A program made the position numbers and the translations under genes. The notes below the pieces were generated by a model. That model was not told where the DNA came from. It did no database searches and was given only the letters and a program-made list of their open reading frames with translations. A stretch of DNA of 64,000 nt from Cystobasidium ongulense (lineage: Eukaryota; Basidiomycota; Cystobasidiomycetes; Cystobasidiales; Cystobasidiaceae). Of the stretch, positions 49,249 to 58,908 are shown in pieces. The DNA is taken from positions 1,116,001 through 1,180,000 of the forward strand of contig BQUP01000001.1 of assembly GCA_022835595.1 (NCBI GenBank), read 5' to 3'. Each line of letters starts with the position of its first letter. Within the stretch, counting starts at the first letter, position 1.

Positions 49249-49753
49249 ACGAGGAGGGCGGTTGTCTAGCAGCTTGTACAATGTCGTAACACCGAGCCGT
49301 CTCGTTCTTTTCAGCCCTTCAAGCCCAACTAACGAGCGTGACTTGGGTATTTCGATGGCTTCTATGCTACTGCTTGCAGAACAGGGGACACCCAGACCCA
49401 AGTTGCCGTTATTTGCCACTATCTGTATCTACGCACACTTACCTGCAGAAGCTCGGATAGGCAGCAAGTGCAAGCTTTCAGCTTTAAGAGTAGTCTGAAA
49501 CGTGCACTGAGGCTTTCTGCCTCTGCTGCCTTTGCATGCCTCGATCAGTCGCCAACTCTCTTTATCGTGTCGCTGAAGTCCAGATTATTGCTTCATTCTG
49601 TCTCGGCATCTCACTTGCTATCACCATACCGCATCAAGACAAGTACAAGACATTTCTAAAGGATCTCCTGTCTTGAACAGCGAAATCTGCTCACGATGTG
49701 GATGTCGCTGCGATGAGCAGTGAGAAGCTGCTGGCACCTCGTTTGTGCCATTC
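49249..49753. other. Intergenic region
   Basis: 505 nt between two plus-strand genes. Nothing recognisable beyond short chance frames. Confidence 0.4.
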
Positions 49754-51193
49754 ATGGCTGGGGCGAGTGTGGATGCAAGACATGGAGGGGGAGCTCGGGA
49801 GCTAGAGCTGGGGCACCAGTCTCTCTGTTCTATCTACATGGAAGATATGGCAGCTGCGAATCCGACGACCATGGCTTCACAGGCGTTCAACAGCCGCTCT
49901 GCCAGTTTACAGCTGGATGGGCGTGAAAAAGAGCATCTGGATGCAGACACGACAGAAGATAAAGAGCTGGGAGACCATCGCCCTTGTGCGATGTCGCAGT
50001 CTGGTTCAACGCTACACAAGCATCAGAAGATGCCGTCACTTCCATCGATGCCTGCTTATGCTTCCACTCCTCCCTCCTCGACGATACATCCAGCAGCCGG
50101 TTCTACTGGCTATAGATGCAGCGTAGCCTCTAGCATTACACCATGCTCTGCCTCCTCCGATGACTTGCTAGACTTGCTGCGTGAATCTCTGGTCGCCAGC
50201 CCTCGGTCCTCCGCGTGGCCTTCTCCAGCTTCCACTACTCGTACAACTACTTCACCCTCGTCCTCGTCCGCATCTTCGTCTGGCCCTCCTTCTCCTCCAC
50301 ACACCTCGCCATCAACAACAAGTAGGCGCAAGTCAACTTCATCAGCGATAGCCGCGCCTTTCACAGCAAGTACACACGCTCTATCTTCCGTAATCTCCAA
50401 GACAAGCAAAGTCGCCACATCCCTCGTCACAGTACATCAAGCTATTTCCCTCTCTTTATGCATTCTAGTCTCACTTATAGCTAGTATTACATTAATGTGT
50501 ATACTAGTAGCTGGATACGGGTTGACCCTAGCTGATGATCTAAAACATAAAATTGGTATACTTGGTCAAAAAGCAGATCAAAGGAGAAGGAAAATATTGC
50601 TTGATTTGGAAGAATGGCTGAGAATTACAAATGAGAATCTGAAGAAGAGACAGACCGCTTTGGAGCAAGGGTCTCCACCACCACCTAGAAAGAGGAGAAG
50701 ATCGTCATATCCTAACACTTCGAGGAGTAGAAAGCCGGATTTGAGAGATAATCAGCAAGGACAACCGAAAGATACGCTCGACACGTTGCGAGTAAGCGAC
50801 TGCTTTATCTCCTTTTTCTCTTACAACTATCTGATCTCTGGACCCGGGTTCCCTGCTTACCCGCTCAAGCTTTACGCATCGATAGCTTATTCTAAACTAC
50901 CCTTTCCAACGCCCCACTTCGACTCGCTTGCGGCTTCAAATACACTCAAACAAGCAAAATCACAGCCACCATCACCGCCGAGATCTCGCTGTTCGTCACC
51001 ACCTCCTGAGCGAGACTCGTCATCACCACCCTGGTCGAACGGATCTCCTTCTTCATCCTCTTCCTCTTCTGCATGGAGCAAGCTTCCACCTCGCCCTCCT
51101 TTATCTGTTCTAATACCATCAATGATACTAGCTCTCGTGCTAGCCCTTGTAGCCCTCTTCAAAAATGGCAGGAAGAAGCCTGCTAAATCATAG
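49754..51193 (+). CDS. Uncharacterised Ser/Pro-rich protein with two membrane segments
   Basis: Not recognised. An open frame starts at ATG 49754 (MAGASVDARHGG). A probable 78-nt intron (50792..50869, GTAAGC donor, TCAAG acceptor) is a multiple of three and would drop 26 residues; without it the frame also stays open. With the intron the product is about 453 residues. The first about 220 residues are Ser/Thr/Pro rich. A strong TM helix follows (ISLSLCILVSLIASITLMCI), then a charged amphipathic or coiled-coil stretch (DQRRRKILLDLEEWLRI), a basic patch (PPPPRKRRRSS), another Ser/Pro-rich region, and a C-terminal TM (MILALVLALVALF) with a basic tail (KNGRKKPAKS). The layout suggests an organelle membrane protein, possibly tail-anchored. 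Coding is likely; function unknown. Confidence 0.65.
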   Translation: MAGASVDARHGGGARELELGHQSLCSIYMEDMAAANPTTMASQAFNSRSASLQLDGREKEHLDADTTEDKELGDHRPCAMSQSGSTLHKHQKMPSLPSMPAYASTPPSSTIHPAAGSTGYRCSVASSITPCSASSDDLLDLLRESLVASPRSSAWPSPASTTRTTTSPSSSSASSSGPPSPPHTSPSTTSRRKSTSSAIAAPFTASTHALSSVISKTSKVATSLVTVHQAISLSLCILVSLIASITLMCILVAGYGLTLADDLKHKIGILGQKADQRRRKILLDLEEWLRITNENLKKRQTALEQGSPPPPRKRRRSSYPNTSRSRKPDLRDNQQGQPKDTLDTLRVSDCFISFFSYNYLISGPGFPAYPLKLYASIAYSKLPFPTPHFDSLAASNTLKQAKSQPPSPPRSRCSSPPPERDSSSPPWSNGSPSSSSSSSAWSKLPPRPPLSVLIPSMILALVLALVALFKNGRKKPAKS

Positions 51194-51643
51194 AAACCTT
51201 CCATCTCTGTGAAACGAATCGATATATTATCGGGATATATAACACCTGCCCGCTCCTTTCGCAAAATTCTCTGTTACAAGATGTTATTTATCATGTATGT
51301 CCTGCGAAGATGACCTTAGTTAGTATGATCCACGAAGAATCAGTATCTCCCGATTTTTGGTAGTCTCTACTCCGTTCGCAAATAAACGAGAATACCGGAA
51401 AGCTTTGTGTTAGAGCCCACTCTGTATCCTAGAAGCAGTGCAATTCCATGATGTTAAATAGTGCTCGACTCTGAACCTTGACAACTGACTTGACTATATG
51501 ACCTCGTCACGATGGTATTCGATAGCTCTTCCTCTCACTCATTCGCTACATACAGGCTGGCCTGATAGTCCTGACACTATTTGTAGATTCTGGTAAGGTC
51601 ATTGTTACTCGAGCACGTTTATATGACCAGACAGGCATGACGT
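51194..51643. other. Convergent intergenic region
   Basis: 450 nt between a plus-strand and a minus-strand stop. Expected 3' UTRs only. Confidence 0.4.
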
Positions 51644-52100
51644 TCATGGGCTGCGTGGTCCAGATCGCACACCTGCCAACGCTGGGCCTACTAAGCGTGC
51701 TAGATAAGCACGTAGTCCGGATCCTGAAGTTGATGTCTTGTCTTTGACCGGAGATGGGAAACGAGCCTTGTAGCCTGCATATGCCGAGCTGAAAAGTATG
51801 CCGCCGAAAGCCCAAAGAGCACCTTGTACGAGTGGCGAGAAGACCTGCAACCCATTCCAAAATGGGCAGAAGTTTGAGTCTCACGTATCGAAGCATGCAT
51901 GGACCGCCAAGGGATAGACTTACCTGATCCCGCACTGTTATATACGCTATTTGTGACCATTGTATCGATACGAGTCTATCAGACGACGCGTGGAGTAGAT
52001 CATCCAGAGGGCTCCCTTTGCGACTTGCTGGATCGTCGACTAGGGCAAGACTTTCTTCTACTCTTCTTCTCTTGTCCTTGCGCATTTTAGAGGGTGTCAT
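51644..52100 (-). CDS. Small uncharacterised membrane protein
   Basis: Not recognised. Two exons in transcript order, 51924..52100 and 51644..51844, joined by a 79-nt intron with GTAAGT donor and TTGCAG acceptor, give a 125-residue protein. The start MTPSKMRKDKRRR is strongly basic. A hydrophilic segment (DDLLHASSDRL) precedes one clear membrane segment around LVQGALWAFGGILFSSAYAG, then a short basic/Ser tail. An alternative ATG at 52148 would add 16 residues. Phase and splice sites fit well, and the hydrophobic segment is created only by the splice. A single-pass or hairpin organelle membrane protein is plausible. Confidence 0.55.
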
Positions 52101-52345
52101 TGTTGTATCGTTGCTGTGGTCGTCCTCTGTGTGTGTTTGGGACTGCATGGGTTGCGAGTGTATGAATGCTATACAGGACCGAGGCCAACGGTCAGCTTGA
52201 GAGGTATAGCGGATGATACAGGGACGCACGCCGTATTGACATCAGATAAGACTGCTCGAACCGCACGTCTGGCACTGGAATCGTGGGTATCCTCCCGTGC
52301 GCTCTTGCGTCTGCATGATCAAGCCTGTCATTTCAACGATTCCCA

Positions 52346-52633
52346 TCAGCCCATGCTCTTCTCTTCTCTGCATCCACAGCAGAGTCCTGCACACCTCTTC
52401 CTGTCCTTCCTGGCATGTCTGTGCCTCCTCAGCCGCGAGATATGCTCAGCGTGGTCATCCGCATCAATGTCCTCCTCTGAACTCGTCAAGTCTGACGAAG
52501 ACGCATATCGAGCAGCACCACCGCTCGAAGTCGACGCGAATGGCGCGCGGACAGAAGTATGAACCGCTGCCCCTGTCGTTGGATCGTCGTCGCGTGATCT
52601 CCACGGGAAATGCGAGGGATCTAGTGTAGTCAT
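52346..52633 (-). CDS. Possible small Cys/Arg-rich protein
   Basis: Not recognised. A 95-codon frame starting MTTLDPSHFPWRSRDDD, with an acidic Ser-rich middle (SSSDLTSSEEDIDADDH), a basic stretch and a Cys cluster (RCAGLCCGCREE). Composition is protein-like rather than random, but it could be one exon of a longer gene or chance. Downstream on the same strand another exon-like stretch reads RFQCQTCGSSSLI before a stop, so a Cys-rich C-terminus made by splicing is conceivable. Confidence 0.3.
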   Translation of the reverse strand: MTTLDPSHFPWRSRDDDPTTGAAVHTSVRAPFASTSSGGAARYASSSDLTSSEEDIDADDHAEHISRLRRHRHARKDRKRCAGLCCGCREEKSMG

Positions 52634-53189
52634 GGCTGATGTGTGTTGCAGTTGCGACGGTCACAAGCTGGATGGCATGGATATTGCCGGGCTTGCAAAC
52701 TGATGTCCGCAGAAATGGAGGTCAGGCAATCCTTGCGCGAGCTGAGCAACACAATGAACTGGGTATGGGGATAAGATGCCTTTCAGATGTTCCAGAACTC
52801 CCAGCGCCTCAAAGGCCACTCTATTGGCTCCACATACGCTCAGAGACCTCTCCTACAAATGTGAATGGAGAAATGCCTAATGCGCCCGTCAATCTTGGAA
52901 GGATCACAAGACCAGGGCAACTATCTCATACGTGTCATTCAAGATGCAAGCGTGTCATGGAAGTCAGCCAGATTGCCTTTCCGGACGACGGCCTTTCTGA
53001 TGAAAAGATGCGCTCGCAAGTCAGGCAGGGCGGTGCAAGGGATGAGCATTATGCACACTTGTTCATCAGTATGGCTCGCTTTCTCTCTCTCTCTCTCTCT
53101 CTCTTTCGCTCTCTGTCTCTCTGTGCTTACCAAATTCGTATTCGAACGATCCAGTGGTGCCTTCAGCTGTGAAAGCAAAACAAAGCACA
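52634..53189. other. Intergenic region with (TC)n tract
   Basis: About 556 nt upstream of the next plus-strand gene. Several short frames overlap but none is convincing. A (TC)n run at 53082..53104 lies about 90 nt before the next ATG, a common position for pyrimidine tracts near fungal transcription starts. Confidence 0.4.
53082..53104 (+). repeat. (TC)n dinucleotide repeat
   Basis: Eleven TC units roughly 90 nt upstream of the ATG at 53190. Confidence 0.8.
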
Positions 53190-54790
53190 ATGACAAGCAA
53201 TCCAAGTAGCTCTCTGAGCAGCCGACTCGGTAAAACCTCCTTGAGGCCTAAAATATTGAGTCCAGTTCGCGGTGCATCTCACCCGTCCCCTCTCCTGCCA
53301 GGCTCGCCTCTCCGTCATCAGGCGCATCCATTTGCTCAACCTCACCTCGCCGCTAGTGTTCCAGCAGGTCATCTACCGAACTACAGTCACAGCGATGTGG
53401 TGGCTACGAGTCCTCGTACCGATTCCGTTCCGACCAGTCCTCCAGCTGCGCCCCACCCTTATCGCCGACCTTCAGGTCCCTATCAGTTCGCTATGACTAT
53501 GCCTAGCCAGCCACTACCAGAACCATTTGGATCGCCAGATCCAGAGACTCCTCCTGCTTACAACCACGCACCCTCCCACTCGTATTATAGCGGTCATCTT
53601 CCGCACAGCCCTGCAAGGACTGGTGGCCTCAGCCCGATCTCTCCGACTTTACCAGGATCCCCAAGGTCTCCATCGTTCCACGGGAATCACGCCTCGAGAA
53701 CTCACAGGTCCTCCGCTCATCCACCACCTATCAACGAACATTCCCATGATGAAGCAGCTCGCCGACATCACGTTACAGGCACTGTCTCCAAATTCTTCCT
53801 GTCATCGTTCGAATACTTACAGCGCCCTCATTATCCAATCCACCCTGCTTTCGCTGACTGGCTCGACCATTGCGGTCCAGAGGTACTAGCACTAATGTGG
53901 CGTGTAGTATCGGGGAACCTTATGCTTCCAGTAGTGGTCATGTACGAGTACAAATCGAAAGCCAACGTAAAAGACTTCCATGTCGGTGCAAGATTGGAAT
54001 ATTTACATCTTTCTTCCGATGGACAGACTTTTTCAAAGGAGTATATGGGTGATATTTGCGTTAGAGAGGAATGGCATCTCATCCACAAGAACAAACCTAT
54101 GCTCATGTTCGCTCAGCCGCTAAACCCGAAATTAATACCCGTCAGAGGACAAATGTTCATGCCTAAAGGCTGTGAGTGCATCTCTTGTTCTGCTACTCTT
54201 CCTTCTCCCGATGACCATCGGTGTATCTAAGCTGACATTACACCTCGCTACTTCCTGTATATGTAGCGGATCAAAGATATCCGACAACCAAGAAGCCAAA
54301 CATTCAGCTTCTCAGTCTTAGTTTTCGAGATGATAAAACCGACAAGACTCGCTGGGAAGTGGCTCGCGATGATGTGATAGAGGTGAGTACTATTAAGGTG
54401 TTCTCATTCTCGCAAAGACATCCGATTGAGGACAGCTCAACTGACTTCGTTCAATCTGCGTGGCCGGCCTTGACTAGATGGCAGAAAAATCAGGTGATGG
54501 CGACAGAATTGGAATCATAACTTCTGAAAACTCTGTCCATGGATGGATGATACAAGGCCCCAAAGTGTGGCATGAAGATGAAAAACACCCTGAACTTTAT
54601 AAGAATGGGTTCTTGACCCACGTAGTCTTGGCTTTGATTGTTATACCGTTGCATAGGCCTACCAATATGACAAGATTGCTAGGGTGAGTATCTGCATTCT
54701 TACGTGCGTGACGTTCTTTGTTGGACGCTGACGATGCGGGTACTGCGTAGATGGATCCATCAGCTGGGACCTTTGGCGGCGGAAGAATGA
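53190..54790 (+). CDS. Uncharacterised protein with a C-terminal globular domain
   Basis: Not recognised. Exons 53190..54171, 54267..54382, 54478..54683, 54751..54790 give 447 residues with closing phases. The first about 195 residues are Pro/Ser/His rich and look disordered (SPISPTLPGSPRSP). From about residue 205 a globular domain begins: VSKFFLSSFEYLQRP, WLDHCGPEVLALMWRVVSGN, VVVMYEYKSKANVKDFHVG, EYMGDICVREEWHLIHKNK. It continues over the introns with QLLSLSFRDDKTDKTRWEVA and ends LHRPTNMTRLLGWIHQLGP. No signal peptide or clear TM helix. The frame closure over three introns makes it a real gene. An upstream non-ATG extension of the frame exists; 53190 is the first ATG. Confidence 0.7.
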
Positions 54791-54941
54791 GGGGCCCCCA
54801 GAAAGCGCTTCACGAAAACCCTCATTTCAGCCCTAAAACCCTGCGACCCGTCACAAGTAACGATGATACCGATAATAGACATAAGAATTTAGAATTGGCT
54901 GCTAGTAAATAAGTCCTTGTAGATCGTTCTTCCCTTGTAGG

Positions 54942-55863
54942 CTACGCTGCCGTCACTTTCTGCTTGAATTGCCACCAGTACGGTGAATCTTTGTCCCTTG
55001 CGCTACCATCGATAGCCAGTGCAGCAGTCGGAGCTTTGCTCGCAATAGGTCCCACCTTCCATTGATGCTGCTCGGCCTCCTCTTGCATGTACAGTGCGTC
55101 GGGCTGGCATATAAGCCTTACCATCAGCTCGTATTCTTTGGAAGCAGCAAAGCAAGCAAGCCTCTCACCCTGTTCAGCATATCTGCTAAGCAGCGCTTTT
55201 CTGGCAAATCCAGATGCCGTCCTTGAGTGCCTTCAGCCTTGTATCCTTGCTCTAGTAGCAACTTCGCTATGTTGTAAACGTATTCCTCCCTTGGCGTCGT
55301 CGGAGGTGAGCTTGAAATAGTAGACACGCCTAGAACTACCTGCGTGCCTTTCTCTTTCAGATCGTCGAGTTCCCGTTGTGCCATTGCTGGTGTTCTTAGA
55401 CCTTGCAGATTTATATGTAGGAACTCATTCAGGAGATTATACCTGATGTAAAAGGTGAGTGACTTTCTTTTATATCCAGTTTCAAGCCAATAGTAGTGAG
55501 ATGGTCTTACATTTCTCCGGAATCGTAATGCAGAACAAATATCGGACTCAGGCCAAGCTTGTGTAACGCCGGTACAGCTTCTCTCGCTGCGTCGCCTGCG
55601 CCCACTATGAACCCCGCGGCAGTATCTGGCTTGAAGGCAGTACCATTGTCTTTATTATTTCCGACTAGTTCCCTCAGTTGTTCGTAGCATCGACTCGGTG
55701 ATGCATCTACTTCTTCAGTCATCCTTACTCGTCTATCTGGCTGGATTGAAGCAGCAAACATGCAAGACACCCTCAAGCGCGTGTAATATTGTCGAAGCAG
55801 CTCCGGAACAAGCAGGCCGGAATGTGGGTCCCCGCAGAGCGCGCCTACGCCACCACTTATGTA
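54942..55863 (-). CDS. Shikimate/quinate dehydrogenase-like protein, 5' part unresolved
   Basis: The minus strand encodes a Rossmann-type domain like the C-terminal NAD(P)-binding half of shikimate dehydrogenase: GFIVGAGDAAREAVPALHKL, then LGLSPIFVLHYDSGE, VVLGVSTISSSPPTTPREE and RCLADMLNR. Such domains occur in shikimate or quinate dehydrogenases and in QutR/QA-1S-type repressors. One clean intron (55445..55494: GTAAGA donor, CATCAG acceptor) restores GEMYNLLNEFLH. A second intron of only about 41 nt near 55125..55165 is needed to reach the C-terminal LMVRLICQPDALY; its borders are uncertain. Upstream of about 55863 I cannot find the substrate-binding N-terminal domain, although coding-like fragments continue to about 56280. 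The gene may be longer, degenerate, or a lone domain. Confidence 0.45.
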
Positions 55864-56558
55864 TTCTGCTGATAACTCTAGGGAAAGACAGCAGGCTCAT
55901 TACAGCAGGTCTCGTGGATTATACATATCTGTGAGCGGACTCAAGATGTACGAAGAAAGATACATTGCTTCGGCCGCGGATGCAATTCGAATAACGCGCT
56001 GCAGACGTTGGGGTCACGCCAGGCGAAACTACTCAGTCCAGTAATCAGTCCGCACATTTACGGACCAACATTCTCTGTTCAAGCCCAGTCCTCCGTTCAT
56101 GGAGTTGCCTTGCGGCTTCTGCTGGGAGATCGTCGCAGAGGCAGGTCAAGATGATCCAATCCTCCAAAATCTGCACAACGCTGTCCTGGCTTTGCGCAGT
56201 GTACGTACCACATCGATAGACCCAATCTGAAGAGTACCATGCAAGTATTTCGATCAATCCCTTACATCTCTTGAGGTCCCCTGGTACCGAAATGCATTTT
56301 CTGTAGATCAGGTGGTCTCGAAAGCTCGGAGGTATTGTGCTGGAAACGCAGGCCGCGATTTCTGAACCTTCGGTAGCTGATTAGCGTGGTTGAAATGTGT
56401 ATGTAGTTGAGAAGCAGCTCTTGACAAGGCCGTGTTTACCAATTCTTATAATCATCATGGCATCGTTGTTACTTTACTCGATCAGCAGCCTTAACGAGAG
56501 CCTGATCTGCTTCGGTGCATTGTTGCCTGCTCATAACCACCACCTTGCCATCATCAGC
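55864..56558. other. Region with unresolved coding-like fragments
   Basis: About 700 nt between the dehydrogenase-like gene and the Tpa1-like start. Minus-strand fragments with protein-like composition (for example RVIRIASAAEAMYLSSYIL near 55930..56005 and DLPAEAARQLHERRTGLE near 56080..56140) might be 5' exons of the dehydrogenase-like gene, but I could not join them with sound splice sites. Confidence 0.3.
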
Positions 56559-58705
56559 ATGAAGAGATCCGCTGAGGAAACAAATGGAAACGGCGTCCAG
56601 TCCAAGCGACGTGCGCTCGACGACGAAGAAGCTCGCACCAATTTCCGAGCGGGACTTTTCGAGACAGTTGCGCATGAGGAGAGCCGGAAGGCGTATGCCA
56701 GCTCTGAGCCGTACGTACTGCTGCTTGGTGATTGTAGCGAGGTGCTCTGACTGACTAGCCTGTTACTTCTGTAATTCGAACAGATACAAGCATGGCGTCC
56801 TGCGAGACTTGATCAACGACCGTAAATTTTGCCATTTCCAGGTCTCAATTATGCAGAAGCAGTCTATCATGTAGAGGCATACTGACTTGATGTCCATCAC
56901 TGTCTACTCATGCAGAGCTCCTCAGAAGCGTCCGCAAGGAAATAAAAGACCACATCTCCTTCACACCCAAAGAGACCGACATTTACAAAATCCAGCAATC
57001 AGGCGACCTGGCCAACCTGGACGGTCTCGATGCCGACTCGCTCTCCAAGCTCCCTTCACTCTTACGCTTCAGAGATGCCATGTACTCCTCTGCCTTCCGC
57101 AAATACATTGCAGGAATCACTGGATCCGGCCCTCTCAGTGGCGTAAAAACCGACATGGCCATCAATGTATACACACCAGGATGCCACTTGCTCTGCCACG
57201 ACGATGTCATCGGCACGAGACGAGTCAGCTATATCCTCTACTTGCTCGACCCAGACCATCCTTGGAAGCCTGAATGGGGTGGTGCTCTTCGACTCTTCCC
57301 AACCGAGCTCTTAAAGAACGACCAAGGAGAAGAAGTCAGAGTGCCTCAACCTGACCCAACAGTGATCATTCCACCAGCTTTCAACCAACTATCTTTCTTC
57401 ACTGTCCAGCCTGGAGAGAGCTTCCATGATGTTGAGGAAGTCTACAAGCGAGGACCGGGAGAAGATGAGAATGACGGAGGGAGAGAGCGCATGGCCATTA
57501 GCGGCTGGTTCCACATCCCACAAGAAGGTGAAGAAGGGTACGAAGAGGGCCTAGAGGAGAAGCTGGCCGAGCGAAGTTCGCTAGCTCAGCTCCAAGGAGG
57601 GAAAGCAGACCAGTTTGACCAGCCTCAACCTGACTGGCATGCTTACCCAGCCGAGGAGAAACCTTCAACAAACGGAAATGCAGACAAGGGCAAATCAAAA
57701 GCTGATGAAGAAGATGACGACGAAGAGCCGGAACTGACAGGGGCCGACCTCAACTTCCTAATTCGCTTTATCAACCCAAGCTATCTCACTCCAGACACGG
57801 TCGAAGAGCTGAACCAGATTTTCGCCAACGAGTCGTCCCTCCAATTATCAGATTTCCTGAATGACAAATTCGCAGAACCTCTCAAGAAACTCATCGAGAC
57901 GGCGGATAAGGAGGACAATCCCTCGATGCCTGGTCCGTCGAAGCGAACTGGAGTTGCTCGTCCACCTCACAAGCATCGCTATCTCTTCCGCAACGTCGAC
58001 TGGGAGAACGCGGACAAGGACACAACAACGGCCAAAGTAAAGAAGCTTCAATCCAAGGAGAGCACTCTCGACCTATGGCACGAGCTTTTAGACGTCTTCT
58101 TTGTCTCGACTGCCTTCAAGAAATGGCTTGGTCTCGTTATGGGCTTGACTATGGAGAAAGCCAACATCGCTGCACGTCGTTTCAGGCGAGGCATGGACTA
58201 CACTCTCGCTACTAGTCTGGAACAGTCGGAACCACAGCTTGAGCTGTGCTTGGGTCTTACACCCAGTAAGGGATGGGGTGGCGACAACAGAGAAGATGAC
58301 GAAGACGAGGATGAGGAGAATGACAAGAAAGAAAAGACTGTGAAGGAGACAGAACAAGCAGACGACGATCTTCCAGGCGGATATGAAATGTATATGGCAC
58401 CGGATGACGATGAAGACGATGCCGCATCAGATCATGGTGTCGAAATCCCGTCCAACAAGGGTACATCAGGTACTGGCGCAGGCAAGCGAAGAGAAAAGGC
58501 AGACCCAGCGGTATATAGAAGTGCAGCGGACGGAGCAGATGACGGCGTTCTCGCAAGTTTCCCAGCAGCTTGGAATACTCTCTCTGTGGTGCTGCGAGAC
58601 AAGGGGGTACTGCGCTTCGTCAAGTACGTCAGCAAGGCGGCGCAAGGAGATAGATGGGATGTCGCTGGAGAGTTTGGAATCACTATTGATGCCGACGAAG
58701 AATGA
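56559..58705 (+). CDS. Tpa1/Ofd1-family prolyl hydroxylase (2-oxoglutarate/Fe(II) dioxygenase)
   Basis: Predicted 659-residue nuclear/cytosolic dioxygenase. Relatives hydroxylate a proline of ribosomal protein uS12 and regulate translation termination; fission yeast Ofd1 also controls Sre1 by oxygen. Exons: 56559..56710, 56784..56821, 56916..58705. The 38-nt exon 2 ends at a GTAAAT donor; a longer reading through it would break the frame. The N-terminal catalytic domain has the iron ligands H and D in LLCHDDVIGTRRVSYILYLL, the GGALRLFP turn, the second His in PGESFHDVEEV and the 2-oxoglutarate Arg in ERMAISGWFH. The C-terminal Ofd1_CTDD-like domain follows (ELTGADLNFLIRFINPSYLT to RFRRGMDYTLAT) with an acidic low-complexity stretch before a final strand-helix unit. 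The basic start MKRSAEETNG with QSKRRALDDE suggests nuclear import. Length fits the family. Confidence 0.93.
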
Positions 58706-58908
58706 TTTCTAATGCATACCTATGATCTCAAACTTGCTATGTTTCAAAAACAACCTGGTGTATCGGCAGAACTTTTGGGTGGCAGAAATAGCTAGCTACA
58801 GTAAATCATGTGACTATGGCAGATGCAACCTATTTTACCAATATACTGGACAGCTTCAACTGGTTACGTCAACTGAGGCTTTGGTTTCAGATGCTCCAGC
58901 TAAAAGGC
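58706..58908. other. Tail-to-tail junction
   Basis: 203 nt between convergent stops of the Tpa1-like and METTL24-like genes. Confidence 0.5.

Noticed and set aside
52639-53060. Possible small plus-strand gene (MADVCCSCDG or MSAEMEVRQSLREL starts)
   Set aside because: Each start meets a stop within about 25 codons and no intron of normal size with correct phase rescues it.
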